This document shows positions 40,793 to 51,451 of a DNA stretch of 64,000 bases, one piece after another; the first letter of the stretch is position 1; every line of letters begins with the position of its first letter. The stretch lies in contig LR990041.1 of NCBI GenBank assembly GCA_905147135.1, forward strand, positions 20,273,907 through 20,337,906, in the 5' to 3' direction. The position numbers were made by a program, and so were the translations under genes. A model generated the notes under the pieces. The model had not been told where the DNA came from. It saw only the letters and a program-made list of their open reading frames with translations, and ran no database searches. The DNA comes from Blastobasis lacticolella (lineage: Eukaryota; Arthropoda; Insecta; Lepidoptera; Blastobasidae).

Positions 40793-42426
40793 GTGTCAGA
40801 TATCTCTCATTTCGAGGGCAATCGTTATGGTCCGTCGACGTTTGCACTGAGTCCGTTGAGCGAGGATGCCGTGCTAAAGATCATAATGTCCCTAAAATCA
40901 AAGGCAATCGGAAATGATGGTATATCGCTTGATATGTTGCTTTTAACGCTGCCGCATACTCTAACAGCCATTATAGCTATTGTTAACACTTCCATCGTGT
41001 TAGGATCTTTCCCGAAAGCCTGGAAGATAGCTTCAGTGTGCCCTCTTCCCTAGTCGAGTACAGTAAATGAATTAAAGGACCTGCGTCCTAAAAGTATAAT
41101 GCCGTGCCTTTCTAAAATTAGAGAAAGCTACCGAATATCTCAAAAGTAATAAAATATTACCTACTTACCAGTCGGGGTTTAGAAAGTCAAGAGGAACGGC
41201 TGTAGCTTTAGCGGACGTTGTTGACAATATACTTGCTGCATAGGACGAGGGCATGGGTACAATCATGACGTTGTTGGACTTCTCGCGGGCCTTCGACTCT
41301 ATCAATATCCCTTTGTTATTGGCTAAAATGGCGTTTTATGGGTTCGAAACAACAACAATACGTTGGTTCCTAGCTACCTAACTGATCGTTATCAGGTAGT
41401 GAAATTAAACGACGACAGTGGGCAAATATTTATCTCTAGTCCCAAGCGTCTGCATAGGGGTCAATTCTGGGTCCAATTTTGTTTATTTTGTACACCGCAG
41501 ATATGGGCAACGTCAGTAAGCACTGCGGAGCTCATGTTTATGCTGATGACACGCAAGTTTATCTGTCGTTTGAGCCAGTCGAAACTGACATAGCGGTGGA
41601 TATGTTGAGTGCCGATTTACAGAGGTTAGCTGATTGGGCTGATAGAAACTGTTTGGTATTAAATCCTATTAAAACCAAGTACATGATGCTCGGATCTAGG
41701 CAACAGGTTGGACGCATGGAAAATCGAAATCCCGTAATTAGTCTTCAAGGGGTCCAAATAGATAGAGTTAAAGAGGCACCTTGGGCTAAAAGTAGACGAA
41801 GATTTACGGTTAGAAAGGCATGTGCTTGACGTAACTGTTTGTATCGTTTGAAAGTTCTATATAGCATTCGTAATTTTTTATCAGTCGAATTGCGTATAAA
41901 ATTATGTGAAGTGTTGTCCAAGTTGGTTTATGGGGACATTGTGTATGGACCTCAGCTGTTGGCGCGGACGAATAAGGCTGAACAAAGGGTGCAAAACGCC
42001 TGTGCTCGTTTTAGCATTCCTCCTAGAGGCCATGTAACTATTTTTCTAAACAATGCCAATGTTTTAAAAATGGCATTCCGCTTGGCCACGTTGGTGTTTG
42101 GCGTACTGAATTCTGGCCTACCGGAATACCTTTTTAAAAAGCTCGAATGGTTGAGGGGCGGTGGTTCGCGAAGAACGCGCGTTGCCAGGGAGGTATAGAG
42201 CGTGCCGCGCCACCGCTCTGCCGCTTTTCGTGGCAGTTTCCAGTATGCGGCCACCAAGTGTTGGGATAATTTACCACCTCCTCCACAATCATGCCGTACA
42301 TGTACTACATTTAAAGTTAGACTAAAGACGTTGCTCTCAGTTTACCAAAAAAGTATTCCCCTTAGTGGTCGCGCTATTGCGTGTTATTTGACCATGTGCA
42401 CGGCAAATGAAAAGTCTACTCAATAA
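40793..42426 (+). pseudogene. LINE G reverse transcriptase and C-terminus
   Basis: RT start: KSKAIGNDGISLDMLLL (41-42 residues into the 40793 frame) and FPKAWKIASVCPLP; then QSGFRKSRGTAVALADVVD and MTLLDFSRAFDSI (catalytic Asp) at 41260-41300; LHRGQFW in place of the usual PQGSxL; and CGAHVYADDTQVYLSF (catalytic YADD) at 41523-41570. The C-terminal frames 41839-42198 and 42202-42426 end with FQYAATKCWDNLPPPPQS and FKVRLKTLL. At least five frame changes. Matches the xWNxLPxxxR terminal motif of Jockey/CR1-type enzymes. Confidence 0.88.
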
Positions 42427-42863
42427 CATTATTATTTATAATATCTTGTGTTATCTTACTACTATTTATTTATTTAATTTACTTAATCTGTAGCATTACG
42501 CTCACCTTTCTTTTTATTTATCTTACACACGTATGTATTATAATTATTACTATATATTTGTTACTATTCCACTATTATTATCTTTTAATATATAACTTGC
42601 TAGTTGTGTGCTTCATGCAGGTCTCCACACCGTTAAGGTCCGGCTGAAAACCAGCGCTGCATCATTCTGCTGCAGCTAATGCTGAGTCCGGGCCCTTTTT
42701 GACATCGTATCTCCATATTTGAATTGCTTTATTTAAATAGGTTTTAAATATATATATACTTATGTTAAATTTAGATTAAATGTAACTTGCAAAATAAATA
42801 ATGTCTATGTCTATGTCTAAAAACAGTATTAAAGACATAAAGAAGACTGGGCAAAAGTGGTCT

Positions 42864-43290
42864 ATGAACCAGCAGCATTACGGTGATGATCTATGGGTTA
42901 GGGTGCCTCAGCTGCATATTTGTACTAGATGGCATCAAAATCGATCCCGGTAGTTTCGAGAAAAAAGCATTTATTTGTCACACTTGTATGACAAGTGCGG
43001 TATTCTTTGAACCAGCAGCGACATGGTTACGGAGTATAGGTTGAGCACCTTCAGATATGTTCTTATGCCGCACAACATCGAAATCGGTCCCGGCAGTTCA
43101 GAGGAAAAAGCATTTAACTGTCACATGTTTGCATGGCAATTTCCGTATTCTTTGAACCAGCAGCGAAAGGGTTACGGAGTGTAGGTTAAGGTCAGGTATA
43201 TTCTTATGCCGCACGACATTAAAATCGAAACCGGCAGTTTAGAGAAAAATGCATGTCTTTCGCACAGTTATATGACAAGTAGCCTTCCTT
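42864..43290. repeat. Satellite-like tandem repeat, ~144-bp period, three units
   Basis: Units start with GAACCAGCAGC at 42866, 43009 and 43154. Each contains GGTTACGGAGTATAGGTT-type and AAATCGGTCCCGGCAGTT-type blocks followed by GAGAAAAAAGCATTT and TGTATGACAAGTG. The same unit occurs at 57343-57625. Non-coding. Confidence 0.85.
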
Positions 43291-43639
43291 CCCCACCATA
43301 CTACTAAGCCGCACTACTGGTAGTGTCGTGGGTATTTGTAAAATACATATGTATACGTTGCCCATTACACTACCTAATTTTATAACTCCTGTAACTAAAA
43401 ATCAAAATTCCTATTTTTATCCGTTTATTTAACACCACTCTACGCCATAGGTAATTACAGTGTGAAGGTAAAAATTATAAATTAATTAATTGTTAATTAA
43501 TTAACTATTATTAATTGTAGCAGACCTACGGTGGCAGAGGTTGGTTTTATAAATTTATCACATTGAAATAAGCCTAAAAAAATTTTTTCATTTATTTAAC
43601 AGATTAGGGTATATTTTTATAATCCCAGATCTTAGACTA

Positions 43640-43812
43640 AGAGTCTCCATTGGCTGAAAAATTAGCAGCAGCATTTCCCATTGCTATATTTATAACACTG
43701 CGATCTCCAATTCATCTGCCAAGCGTGGAGATTATGGCAATGACCTCCCCTTTCGTGGGAGAGGCCCTAAATTTTGCAGTGTTATGTGACTGTTATGGGC
43801 TATAATGATGAT
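43640..43812 (+). mobile_element. SINE (GATGAT-tailed family), copy 5, 5'-truncated
   Basis: Retains AGTCTCCATTGGCTGAAAAA, CTGCGATCTCCAATTCATCT, GCGTGGAGATTATGGCAATG and GACTGTTATGGGCTATAATG, with GATGATG at the end. The 5' third is missing. Abuts the tRNA-derived SINE on its right. Confidence 0.8.
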
Positions 43813-43815
43813 GCT

Positions 43816-44040
43816 TGGACAAATTCACACAGCGTCATCTAGCCCTAAAATAAGCAAAGCTTGTGATATGGGTGATAGATATTATACTTATCATAATATA
43901 ACAGACTTATTATATTATACTACAGCTAGACCCGTAACAGAAATTATCAGAAATTGAAATTCATAATTTCACCTCCCATTTTCTTATGAAAATTGCGTGG
44001 CAAACGTTAACCACCAAACTGAACCACACAGGTCGTCAAA
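43816..44040 (-). mobile_element. tRNA-derived SINE, family 3, copy 1
   Basis: The minus-strand head is at the right (about 44035): GACGACCTGTGTGGTTCAGT. Then a body with TGAAATTATGAATTTCAATT and TGTTACGGGTCTAGCTG, ending GATGACGCTGTGTGAATTTG at 43816-43840. The B box is largely lost here, but is clear in the sister copy at 54267-54375. Confidence 0.75.
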
Positions 44041-44611
44041 ATCGGTAGTTTAAATTAAGAGTGTTTCATAGACAACACTTCAAAGACGAAAGGCAATTTT
44101 TGATCTTGTCTGTCTCTGCATCGTCAGGGCCGTAATCTAAGGATAGTCCACGGAGCTTGCAATGGAACTCTCAACTCTTTTACAGGCGAAGTTGGAACCC
44201 CAGGCATTGCCAGTATTGAACTTGCGTTAGTTTTATACACCTTTGTTCCTGTTCTTGTTAACCTTTGCAACTGGTTGCGATGGCAGGAGGGTTAGTTTCT
44301 TAAATAAATCCTCTGTCCTGTGTAATAAATAAATATGCATATTTATCAGAACAGTATGCCATAGATAGTCCTTACTAGTCCACGACCACCACCTCCCACC
44401 ACCCTGCGGTGGTGGGAGGTGGTGGTATGTGGTAGCTATGGATGTGATGTATTTATAAATCTACTCTATAATAGGTATGACGTAAAACGTAAACCGTACT
44501 TATTACGAGACAATATAACATACCTGTGTAGGGCAGTGTAGTGATTGGCGAATATTCGCTTTTTTCTGGATGTTCGCATTTACATTATTTTTCGTAAATA
44601 TATTGGGAATA
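44041..44611. other. No recognisable gene; contains a GC-rich hairpin
   Basis: Only short ORFs. The notable feature is the perfect 18-bp hairpin at 44386-44425, annotated separately. Confidence 0.5.
44386..44425. repeat. Perfect 18-bp CCACC/GGTGG hairpin, 4-nt loop
   Basis: CCACCACCTCCCACCACC (44386-44403), loop CTGC, then the exact reverse complement (44408-44425). Very stable if transcribed, on either strand. It sits in AT-rich DNA with no neighbouring element of the same composition. Confidence 0.9.
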
Positions 44612-44915
44612 TTATTTATTTATTTATTTTGGTTCACCAACAGTTTGTACACAAGATACATAGGTATATTCTATAAAAATTACATTTTTTGTCTAGTTTT
44701 AGGTGTAAAACCAATTAAAGGTAAACACATCTTGTATCGTTAATCATTGATAACTAACTGGACATCATAACAACAGCAGTGAGTACTTTTATATTAAGGT
44801 AAGTTAAAACATATATAACAAAAATAACGAGTTACAGGTTAGTGTAGGTTATTATTATAAAACAAAAATAATGTGAAATTCAAATATGTGATATGTAAAC
44901 TGGAACTTAACTATG

Positions 44916-46260
44916 TCAATTTACAGCGCTTCTTCGCGATCTAAGGCGCATTTGCGTCGATAGCATGCCTGAACAAAGTGGTCTAAAACTCATACTCTTG
45001 ATGTGGACCAGACTATTGGCGATTTTGTGCAATAACATCAAATCAGCAATCCAACGTCGCTTCCTAAGTGGTATCACTTTAAAAACACACACAGGCACAG
45101 CGTTCTGTGTAGGAAGATAGATAATGTTTTTTTCCTTGGTGGATTGACAAATAATAAAGAAATCTTCTCTGTACTGTTTCGATCCTATCTATATTGCATC
45201 TGTACTGAGGACTCCATACACTAGAGCAATATTCCAAGTTACTTTGAAGTATGGAAAAGTAGGCCATTTTTAAAGCAGATACTGTTCGAAATTTCTTACA
45301 ATTACGCCACACGAAACCTAGCATATTATAAGATTTTTAACTATTTCATCCAAATGAAGATTGAAAGAAAGCCTACTGGCGAAGATAACCCCAAGATCTT
45401 TAATACTTTTTACTTCATCCAGTACCTTGTTTCCGATTTTATATGTCGTCAAAATGGGCAAAGTTTTCTTTGTAAATTTTATATGCATGCATTTCTTGAT
45501 ATTTAAATGTAGTTGATTAATTTCACACCATTCATACACATTATCAAGATCTTGCTGGAGTAAGAGTGAGTCTGAAGATTCCTCGATAACCATGTACAGT
45601 TTTAAATCATCAGCAAAAAATAAAAATTTTGAATGGGTGATCCGAGATGCCAAATCGTTGATAAATATGAGGAACAGTAGCGGACCCAAATGCGATCCTT
45701 GGGGAACCCCGGAAGTGGTCTCAAATGTGTCCGACACGTACCCACAAACCTTTTGTGAGCGAGATGACAAGTATGATTTCATCCAACAAATTACACTACC
45801 ACAAACTCCCACTCTGGACAATTTCAAAATAAGCAAATCGTGATTAACTCTATCGAACGCCTTGCTTATATCAGTGTATACTGCATCGATCTGACGCCCT
45901 TGGTCTACAGATTCAGCTAAATCACTGAAGTATTGAGTAAGATTGGTGGTCGTGGACATTCAATTACGGAACCCATGTTGACTTGGTACTAAAATTGCAC
46001 TTACAAGATCCGAAATGAGTAGATACACTAAGGATTCGAAGGTTTGTAATTTTCGACATCATTAATGTTACCGGTCTTAGCAATAGGCACAACGTGAGCC
46101 ATCTTCCATAAATTTGGAAATGTTTCAGTGTTTAACGACTTGTTGTATATAATATACAGAGGCTGGCACAAATAAGACGCACACTCACGATAAAAAATAG
46201 GTGGAATTCCGTCAGGCCATGGTCCTTTCTCAACACACTAATGCATTATTGCTGGCAGTA
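44916..46260 (-). pseudogene. LINE H reverse transcriptase
   Basis: The RT start near 46240-46080 (GPWPDGIPPIFYREC, WKMAHVVPI) is followed by a break, then an intact 213-codon frame 45959-45318: RQIDAVYTDISKAFDRVNHD (catalytic Asp), TTSGVPQGSHLGPLLFLIFI, FLFFADDLKLYMV (catalytic FADD), INQLHLNIKKCMHIKF and KSIKDLGVIFASRLSF. The C-terminal part LQSNLEYCSSVWSPQ and RIETVQRRFLYYL lies at 45324-45079, then a short frame to 44916. The PQGSxLGPLLFxxFINDL block assigns it to the Jockey/CR1/L2 assemblage. Confidence 0.9.
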
Positions 46261-46925
46261 AAGTCAAGGCAATTGAAACGCAGCAAATTTGATTCCCTAA
46301 CTGTGTATACCGAGGAAAAATGTTTGGCATAAGCGTTACAAACGGATTTTGGAGATCAAAGTTTGGTGTCATTCAAAACCATTTCTCCGGGAATGTTACT
46401 ATAGATTTTTCGTTTCGACTTGACGAATGAGCAGAAAGATTTCATATGTTTTCTGTTAATGTTGTCCTCAATCATATTTTTGAAAGTTTTGTAACAATTT
46501 TTAATTTGAGCGTGACATCTGGCTCGTGCCAGTGAGAATTCGTATTCATCTAGTGGGTTGTTAATCTTTTAAATCTGAGACGGTATTTTTCTTTTTCCTT
46601 AATAAGTTTTATTAGGTCCTTAGTATACAACGATCGAAATCGATTATTTTTGGGTACATGACGCTGCATTATTTGGTTTACTTTATAGAAATAAATGTCG
46701 ACCATGTCATTAACATTAGAAATAGAGCTAAAATTTTGAGTCAAATTTATTTCCTCTAAATCATTTTTTATAAGATAAAGTTGTATTTCGACACATTACA
46801 TTTTTTGAGAAATGTGTTTAAAAACTCCAACGTGATGTGTATAGGAAGATGGAATGGATCTATTTTAGTCAAAGCATTTAATGCGGGGTTTGACTCGAGT
46901 GCTAAGTGGTTATAAAATATTAGGT

Positions 46926-47553
46926 CTAGAATATTCCGTCTTTATTGGGTATGAAGTTGTAATGTCTGAGATCATGTAATGACATAAAGTCGGAAATTAA
47001 TTGAATAATGCCAGGACTATGCGACCATGGAATAGGGCTGTGTACAGCATAATTGTCGTTACATGGTTGCCAGTTCAGCTGCCCCACATTGAAATCGCCC
47101 AGTACCATAATTGTACTGTTATTAATAGATGACATTGAATTGCTGATACGATCCAACTGAAACTCAATTTTATCAAGTGTAACAGGAGGCGGACTGTAGA
47201 TAGCACAAATATATAAGCTTTTGCAACCCTTGCTAGATGGAATGTTTACCGACACCCAGATATCTTCAACTTCGCATTCTTAGGCTGTATGCCTAATGGA
47301 AACAAATCTATTAGACACCGCAATGAGCAGTCCCCCACCATCGCATTTACTACTATTGATTGGTATTACACCGATCGCGCCTGTATATACAGAAATTGTT
47401 GTTCAACACCTCAGCATCTACAACACTATCGTTCAGCCAGGTTTCGGTAATAACTATTACGTCATATTCACAATTTAAGCTAAAGAGATATAAATTTTCA
47501 AGTTTACCTCTGATACTTCTAGCATTTTGATAGTAGATATTTCGATTAAACAT
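46926..47553 (-). pseudogene. LINE H endonuclease
   Basis: MFNRNIYYQNARSIRGKLE (47553 downwards) is the N-terminal strand with the catalytic Asn; VIVITETWLNDSV has the catalytic Glu (TETW); CAIYSPPPV and IMVLGDFNVGQLNW (GDFN) follow in the frame 47255-46926. A stop/frameshift separates the halves around 47280-47353. The final endonuclease strand lies around 46926-46850 and is degraded. Confidence 0.88.
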
Positions 47554-47597
47554 TAAAAAGCAAAAGTATATTTCTATCTTACTAGACTAAACATACT

Positions 47598-48560
47598 CTA
47601 CAAAACTAAGTTTTTCAATGTGTCGCTACTCTTAACCCATATTGCTGGTGTCTTATCAGCCTTCCTTAGCATGACACGACCATTGCGTACCCAAACGAAT
47701 TGGAATTTATGCTCCTTTTTGAAGATGCGGGCTTTTGCGTGGAGGGCACGGTTTTCAAGCGATAGGTGCTCTGATAAGTAAATTGAATTTTTGTCTCCAC
47801 CGAGGCCCAGATGTGAAGTATTCAATTTATCAGTAGCGTTGTCCCTGTTGAACTTGATGCACGCCGCCAGCAGGCTATCACAAATTCGAGGAGACGATAA
47901 TTTAATTATAACAGATTTAGGTCTGTCACTGTCAGGGTTCCTTTTTGCTACTCTGGAGCACGACTTGATGTCCTTGTCTTCCAATGGACATATTAATATT
48001 TTACTCATTTGTAACACTGTAGTGACGAAGTTCTCCGTCTTATGCTTTGGAAGATATTGAATATCCAAGTTGCATTCTCTAGACTGTTGATCGATTATAG
48101 CAATTCTGAAAGTGAGATCCTTAACGTATTCAGTTAATTTGCCATTCTCCGACCGCAATTGCGACCGTTTCCGAACGTAATGACTGTATTTCTTTTACAT
48201 CTCATCAAAGTTAGATGACATAAACTCTACCGCCTTAATCAGATCCGGGATTAATTTAATGTCTCGACGAAGTGTGTCAATTTTAGACTTTATTTTCTGA
48301 TCGATGCTAGACACAATAGACGACTCCAGCACAGCCAGGCGCTTATCTAGGTCTTGAAAGACGTCGACAGAACCCAGTCCTGTGGGCACGGAGCCTTTAA
48401 TGGGAGTTTCATCTCCTTTCTTCTGCGGTACTTTGCATTCCGGGCACTTCCAGCTGCTCTTCGCATTGGCAATAAAATTTAATAAATTTCCTACTAGCAC
48501 CCACAAACTGTGAACGTGTTTTATTTTATTATGAGCCACATAAATAATTTGAATGATGCT
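47598..48560 (-). pseudogene. LINE H ORF1: finger remnant, coiled coil, FP25K-like domain
   Basis: Frame 48614-48195 contains KSSWKCPECKVPQKK, the last Cys pair of a PHD-type finger, then a coiled coil (DLDKRLAVLESSIVSSIDQK). After a stop at 48192-48197 the frame 48158-47598 (186 codons) holds the FP25K-like domain: NLDIQYLPKHKTENFVTTVL, DRPKSVIIKLSSPRICDSLL, KNSIYLSEHLSLENRALHAK and KFQFVWVRNGRVMLRK. It is the best preserved ORF1 domain in the window. This family is shared by insect LINEs and the baculovirus FP25K protein. Confidence 0.85.
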
Positions 48561-48575
48561 GTTCCTTCTAGTGGA

Positions 48576-48690
48576 ACTGGCCGTGTGGTATCCGGCAGAG
48601 TGGAATAGCACCAACCCTTTACACTCGTGTCGTACAAGGCGACTAATATTTTACCTATGGGAGGTTGGAAAATAGGCAGCAGCGTAGAAA
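48576..48690 (+). mobile_element. SINE (GATGAT-tailed family), copy 6, 3'-truncated
   Basis: GGCCGTGTGGTATCCGGCAG and GTCGTACAAGGCGACTAATA match the family; similarity ends after GGCAGCAGCG near 48685. It abuts the 5' break of LINE H. Confidence 0.8.
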
Positions 48691-48799
48691 TGATACGCAG
48701 TGAATAATACAGCCTGATGGGGGATTAGGCGTGCTTCACACTACAATGTGTTGCCATCTTTCTTCGTTTTAGATCATGTTAGTTGGTACTATGGAGCGG
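48691..48799. other. Junction region, unassigned
   Basis: The 3' flank of the Gypsy integrase on the minus strand. A candidate LTR start TGTGGCGGGTATTTTATC lies on the minus strand near 48856-48839, after a purine-containing CCAAAGGTA, but no second LTR is available to confirm it. Confidence 0.2.
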
Positions 48800-50101
48800 C
48801 TAAGTAAAACACGGCGTAACGATTGAAAGGTATATTGATAAAATACCCGCCACATACCTTTGGTAGAGGTATATGGCGGCGTCGGCGCGCGGCAGTGACC
48901 AGCCGCTGACAGGTCCGCACCGACTTTGCGGAGGCGATGACGAAGGCATAATAATTGGTGGCATCTCGATGGGTTCCTCTTCATCATCATCACTCCCGTG
49001 CGTAGGACAACTATCAGTACCACGATGGGAAGATGTATTCACACTCTCCTTTCTGTATCTCAAGAGTTGGTTGACGTGTCTTTTTATTGTTTGCTTGCAA
49101 CCATCTTCTAATATGCGTACCATGTATATTGAGTTACCCATGATGCTGTCTATCACACCTTGCACCCAATAAGTCTTTAATAGTTTGTACATTTTAACTA
49201 ACACTAATTCGTTCACATGGAACTTAGTATATCGCTTTCCACCGTAGTAGCTATTCTGTAAGTACTGTTGTTCTTTCACTGCACTGTCGAGGTCAGGGTC
49301 TAGTGAAGCTGGTTTATGTATCGTTAATAAGTCTAATATATTTCTTAGTTTATGCCCGAATATAATTTCTGCAGGTGACCTACCGGTTGTACTGTGTTCC
49401 GAATTACGATAATGAAATAAAAACTCATTTAGTTTAACACCAATGTCTTTCGAAGCAATTCCAGATAAAATAAACGATTTCAAAGCTCGTTTAACAATTT
49501 CAACACTACTCTCGGCTTTCCCGTTGCTACTGGGACTATATAGTTTACAGAAATCTTTGAATTCTGCAGAGACAAACGAGGAGCCCTTATCTGTGCAGAT
49601 AGTTATAAACAGCCCGAACCTACTCATTACTTCGCACAACTTGCCTATCACTACTTTCGAGCCGTACCCCGTGGAAACGTCAAAACACTCTATCCATTTT
49701 GAGTATGCATCCACAATAATAAGGTACATTTTTTTATTAATTTGTCCAAGAAAATCTAAATGCATGCGATACCATGATTCCGGTGCGAAGGGCCAGGGCG
49801 TGAGCGGGGCGCGGGGCGGGGCGAGGCGCAGTGCGGTGCACACGCTGCACGCCGCTACGTACCTATCGACGTCAGCTGATAAGCCCAGCCACCAGAACCG
49901 GTTGCGCGCCTCGGCTAGCATCTTGTTTGCACTCAAGTGTCCACTATGCAATTCATACATAATGTTTTGACGGCAAGATAACGGAACCACAACCTTAAAC
50001 CCACGAACAAGGCATGATTTTTCAACAGACAGTCCGTTTTGACACGTGAAGTACGGTCTTAGCACATTATTAGGTATGCTATTTGGCCAGCCCGATTGCA
50101 C
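48800..50101 (-). CDS. Gypsy integrase, open 433-codon frame with shortened core
   Basis: Third Gypsy family (E). Zinc-binding HHCC: H52, H55 (LHSGHLSANK) and C85, C88 (ACSVCTA). Core acids: D116 (MHLDFLGQ), D171 (CTDKGSSF) and E197 (SNGKAESS). The D171-E197 gap is 25 residues instead of the usual 35: the sequence jumps from EFKDFCK directly to LYSPSSNGK. C-terminal part: GYGSKV, RNSEHSTTGRSPAEIIFGHK, then LVLVKMYKLLKTYW. The last ~60 codons (Asp/Glu/Pro/Ser-rich, then IYLYQRYVAG) probably run into non-coding DNA. ATG 50101 is internal to the original Pol. The frame is open but the enzyme is expected to be dead. Confidence 0.88.
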   Translation of the reverse strand: MQSGWPNSIPNNVLRPYFTCQNGLSVEKSCLVRGFKVVVPLSCRQNIMYELHSGHLSANKMLAEARNRFWWLGLSADVDRYVAACSVCTALRLAPPRAPLTPWPFAPESWYRMHLDFLGQINKKMYLIIVDAYSKWIECFDVSTGYGSKVVIGKLCEVMSRFGLFITICTDKGSSFVSAEFKDFCKLYSPSSNGKAESSVEIVKRALKSFILSGIASKDIGVKLNEFLFHYRNSEHSTTGRSPAEIIFGHKLRNILDLLTIHKPASLDPDLDSAVKEQQYLQNSYYGGKRYTKFHVNELVLVKMYKLLKTYWVQGVIDSIMGNSIYMVRILEDGCKQTIKRHVNQLLRYRKESVNTSSHRGTDSCPTHGSDDDEEEPIEMPPIIMPSSSPPQSRCGPVSGWSLPRADAAIYLYQRYVAGILSIYLSIVTPCFT

Positions 50102-50369
50102 GAATTCATAACATTTGAAAGAGTTGAGTCTAACTGTGTATGCCTGCTAATGTCGTCGATATTTATGACTCGATCACTGCCGTTGAAAACAAAGTAAACA
50201 TACGTAGCCCTATCCATAGGCAAGGCGTCGTGAGTCGTTGTATCATTTTGTTGTTGTTTACTTTTAACCGAACGACTTCAAAAATCCACAGCGTCATGTG
50301 AACTTGTTACATACTCAAAATATAAGTTGTTCAAAGTTAAAAAAATCGCATATCGCTACAGGCGATTCG

Positions 50370-51190
50370 TCGTAACTTCAGGTATGCCTCGTCCAGGTTT
50401 AAAAATAGATAAGAGGGGCTTGTGGTCAGTTCTCAACACAAATGGGGTCGACCGCCCGTACAAATTATGATGATATTTCCTAACATCGAATATAATAGCC
50501 GTGGCCTCTTTTTGGATTTGACTATAGCTAAGTTCCGCTTTAGATAACGATCACGATGCATAGGATACCGGGCGCTCGATGCCGTCCGCACCAACCTGAG
50601 CTAAGATCGAGCCGAGCTCGCATGGCGATGCATCTACCGTCAGGATCAACTTAGCCTGCGGATCGTAGTGCGCTAAGGTCAAATCAGATCGCGTTTTATT
50701 GGTGAGACGGCGTTGTCCTGTTCATCGCCCCATTACCGTGGAATATTTTTTTGCAATAATCTATGTAATGGGCTTAAAATACTAGATGCATTTTTAACTA
50801 AGTTTTGGTAATAGTTAACCATCAAGGACGGACTAAACTCAGAAACATTAGTAGGCAATTTTGCTTGGATGATGGCATCTATTTTATCCTGACATTTGTG
50901 CAAACCTTCGCGATCTATTTTAAAGCCTAAATATGACACCAAGTTTTGGAAAATCTGACACTTACTACGTTGCAAGACTAGTCCTGCCTAATCTTTTAAA
51001 TACCTCATGCATTTTAGACATGTGTTCAGCGTCATTCGAACCAGTTACCAATATGTCATCTTGGAATACCAAATCGTTGACAATACCACTTAAAAATTTT
51101 TCCAGGGTCCTCTGGAAAATAGCTAGAGAGCTAGCTAGACAAACCAAATATTAATCTAGTAAATTTAAATAAAGTGAAAGGTTCATCAAA
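50370..51190 (-). pseudogene. Gypsy E RNase H and reverse transcriptase
   Basis: RT on the minus strand: a LFKFTRLIFGL block (about 51175-51140), LAIFQRTLEKFLSG, then DLVFQDDILVTGSND with FQDD in place of YxDD, KCQIFQNLVSYLGFKI, and the connection VNYYQNLVKNASSILSPLHR. RNase H: KLILTVDASPCELGSIL, KAELSYSQIQKEATAIIFDV, RKYHHNLYGR and FVLRTDHKPL down to about 50400. Stops and frame changes at 50733 and 50590. The fingers of RT are missing beyond 51190. Confidence 0.88.
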
Positions 51191-51191
51191 A

Positions 51192-51280
51192 TGTTGTGAT
51201 GGGATGCTAATAATTTAAATTCATAAAACATAACCCTCGTTTTAGCTGACTGCGACAGAAAGTCGCAGTCAGCTAAAACA
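51192..51280 (+). repeat. Possible LTR end with primer-binding-like site
   Basis: TGTTGTGATGGGATGC (51192) to CTAAAACA (51280) has TG...CA edges and is followed by TTGGCGCCGTTCGAACGG, resembling a Gypsy primer-binding site. An 89-bp LTR would be unusually short, so this is probably a deleted LTR. The hairpin 51240-51278 forms most of its right half. Confidence is low because there is no second LTR. Confidence 0.3.
51240..51278. repeat. Perfect 17-bp hairpin, 5-nt loop
   Basis: Arm TTTTAGCTGACTGCGAC (51240-51256), loop AGAAA, exact reverse complement 51262-51278. Fifty bases from the RT break of Gypsy E. Confidence 0.9.
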
Positions 51281-51410
51281 TTGGCGCCGTTCGAACGGCT
51301 AAGAGGCTAAACATTAACATGTAGCACTTACTTAAAATTCCGAAAACCAAAACCAATTTTTTACACGTTATTATGTTAGTTTGGGTGAGCAATATATTCC
51401 CACAAACTCA

Positions 51411-51451
51411 TCAAGCTTATTCACAAGTGTCACACTTGTGAATAAGCTTGA
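51411..51451. repeat. Near-perfect 41-bp palindrome
   Basis: Arm TCAAGCTTATTCACAAGTGT (51411-51430), single central C, then the exact 20-base reverse complement (51432-51451). The longest perfect arms in the window. Confidence 0.92.

Larger units (their letters stand above)
36194..42826 (+). mobile_element. Nearly full-length LINE (G) with four nested insertions
   Basis: ORF1 (36194-37118), APE-type endonuclease (37874-38600), linker (38712-39180), RT and C-terminus (40793-42426), then a 3' UTR with CAGGTCTCCACACCGTTAAG and a tail of ATGTCT repeats at 42808-42826. It is interrupted by a SINE (37179-37451), a MITE (38205-38446), a TACCC-rich element (39172-39905) and an antisense LINE (39917-40791). 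The architecture fits the Jockey/CR1 group. Dead: several frameshifts and stops besides the insertions. Confidence 0.85.
44612..48565 (-). mobile_element. Nearly full-length LINE (H), minus strand
   Basis: Complete order on the minus strand: ORF1 (48560-47598), endonuclease (47553-46926), linker (46744-46550), RT (46260-45318), C-terminus (45324-44916), 3' UTR ending in ATAAATAAATAAATAAAT at 44612-44634. Four kilobases with several stops and frameshifts. The 5' end is truncated inside the zinc finger and joined to a SINE fragment at 48576. Architecture like LINE G but clearly a different family. Confidence 0.88.

Noticed and set aside
42864..43290. CRISPR-like regular repeats
   Set aside because: Units are ~144 bp without unique spacers, in a eukaryotic genome; ordinary satellite-type repeat.
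47791..48060. 89-codon plus-strand ORF
   Set aside because: Shadow of the LINE H ORF1 FP25K-like domain on the minus strand.
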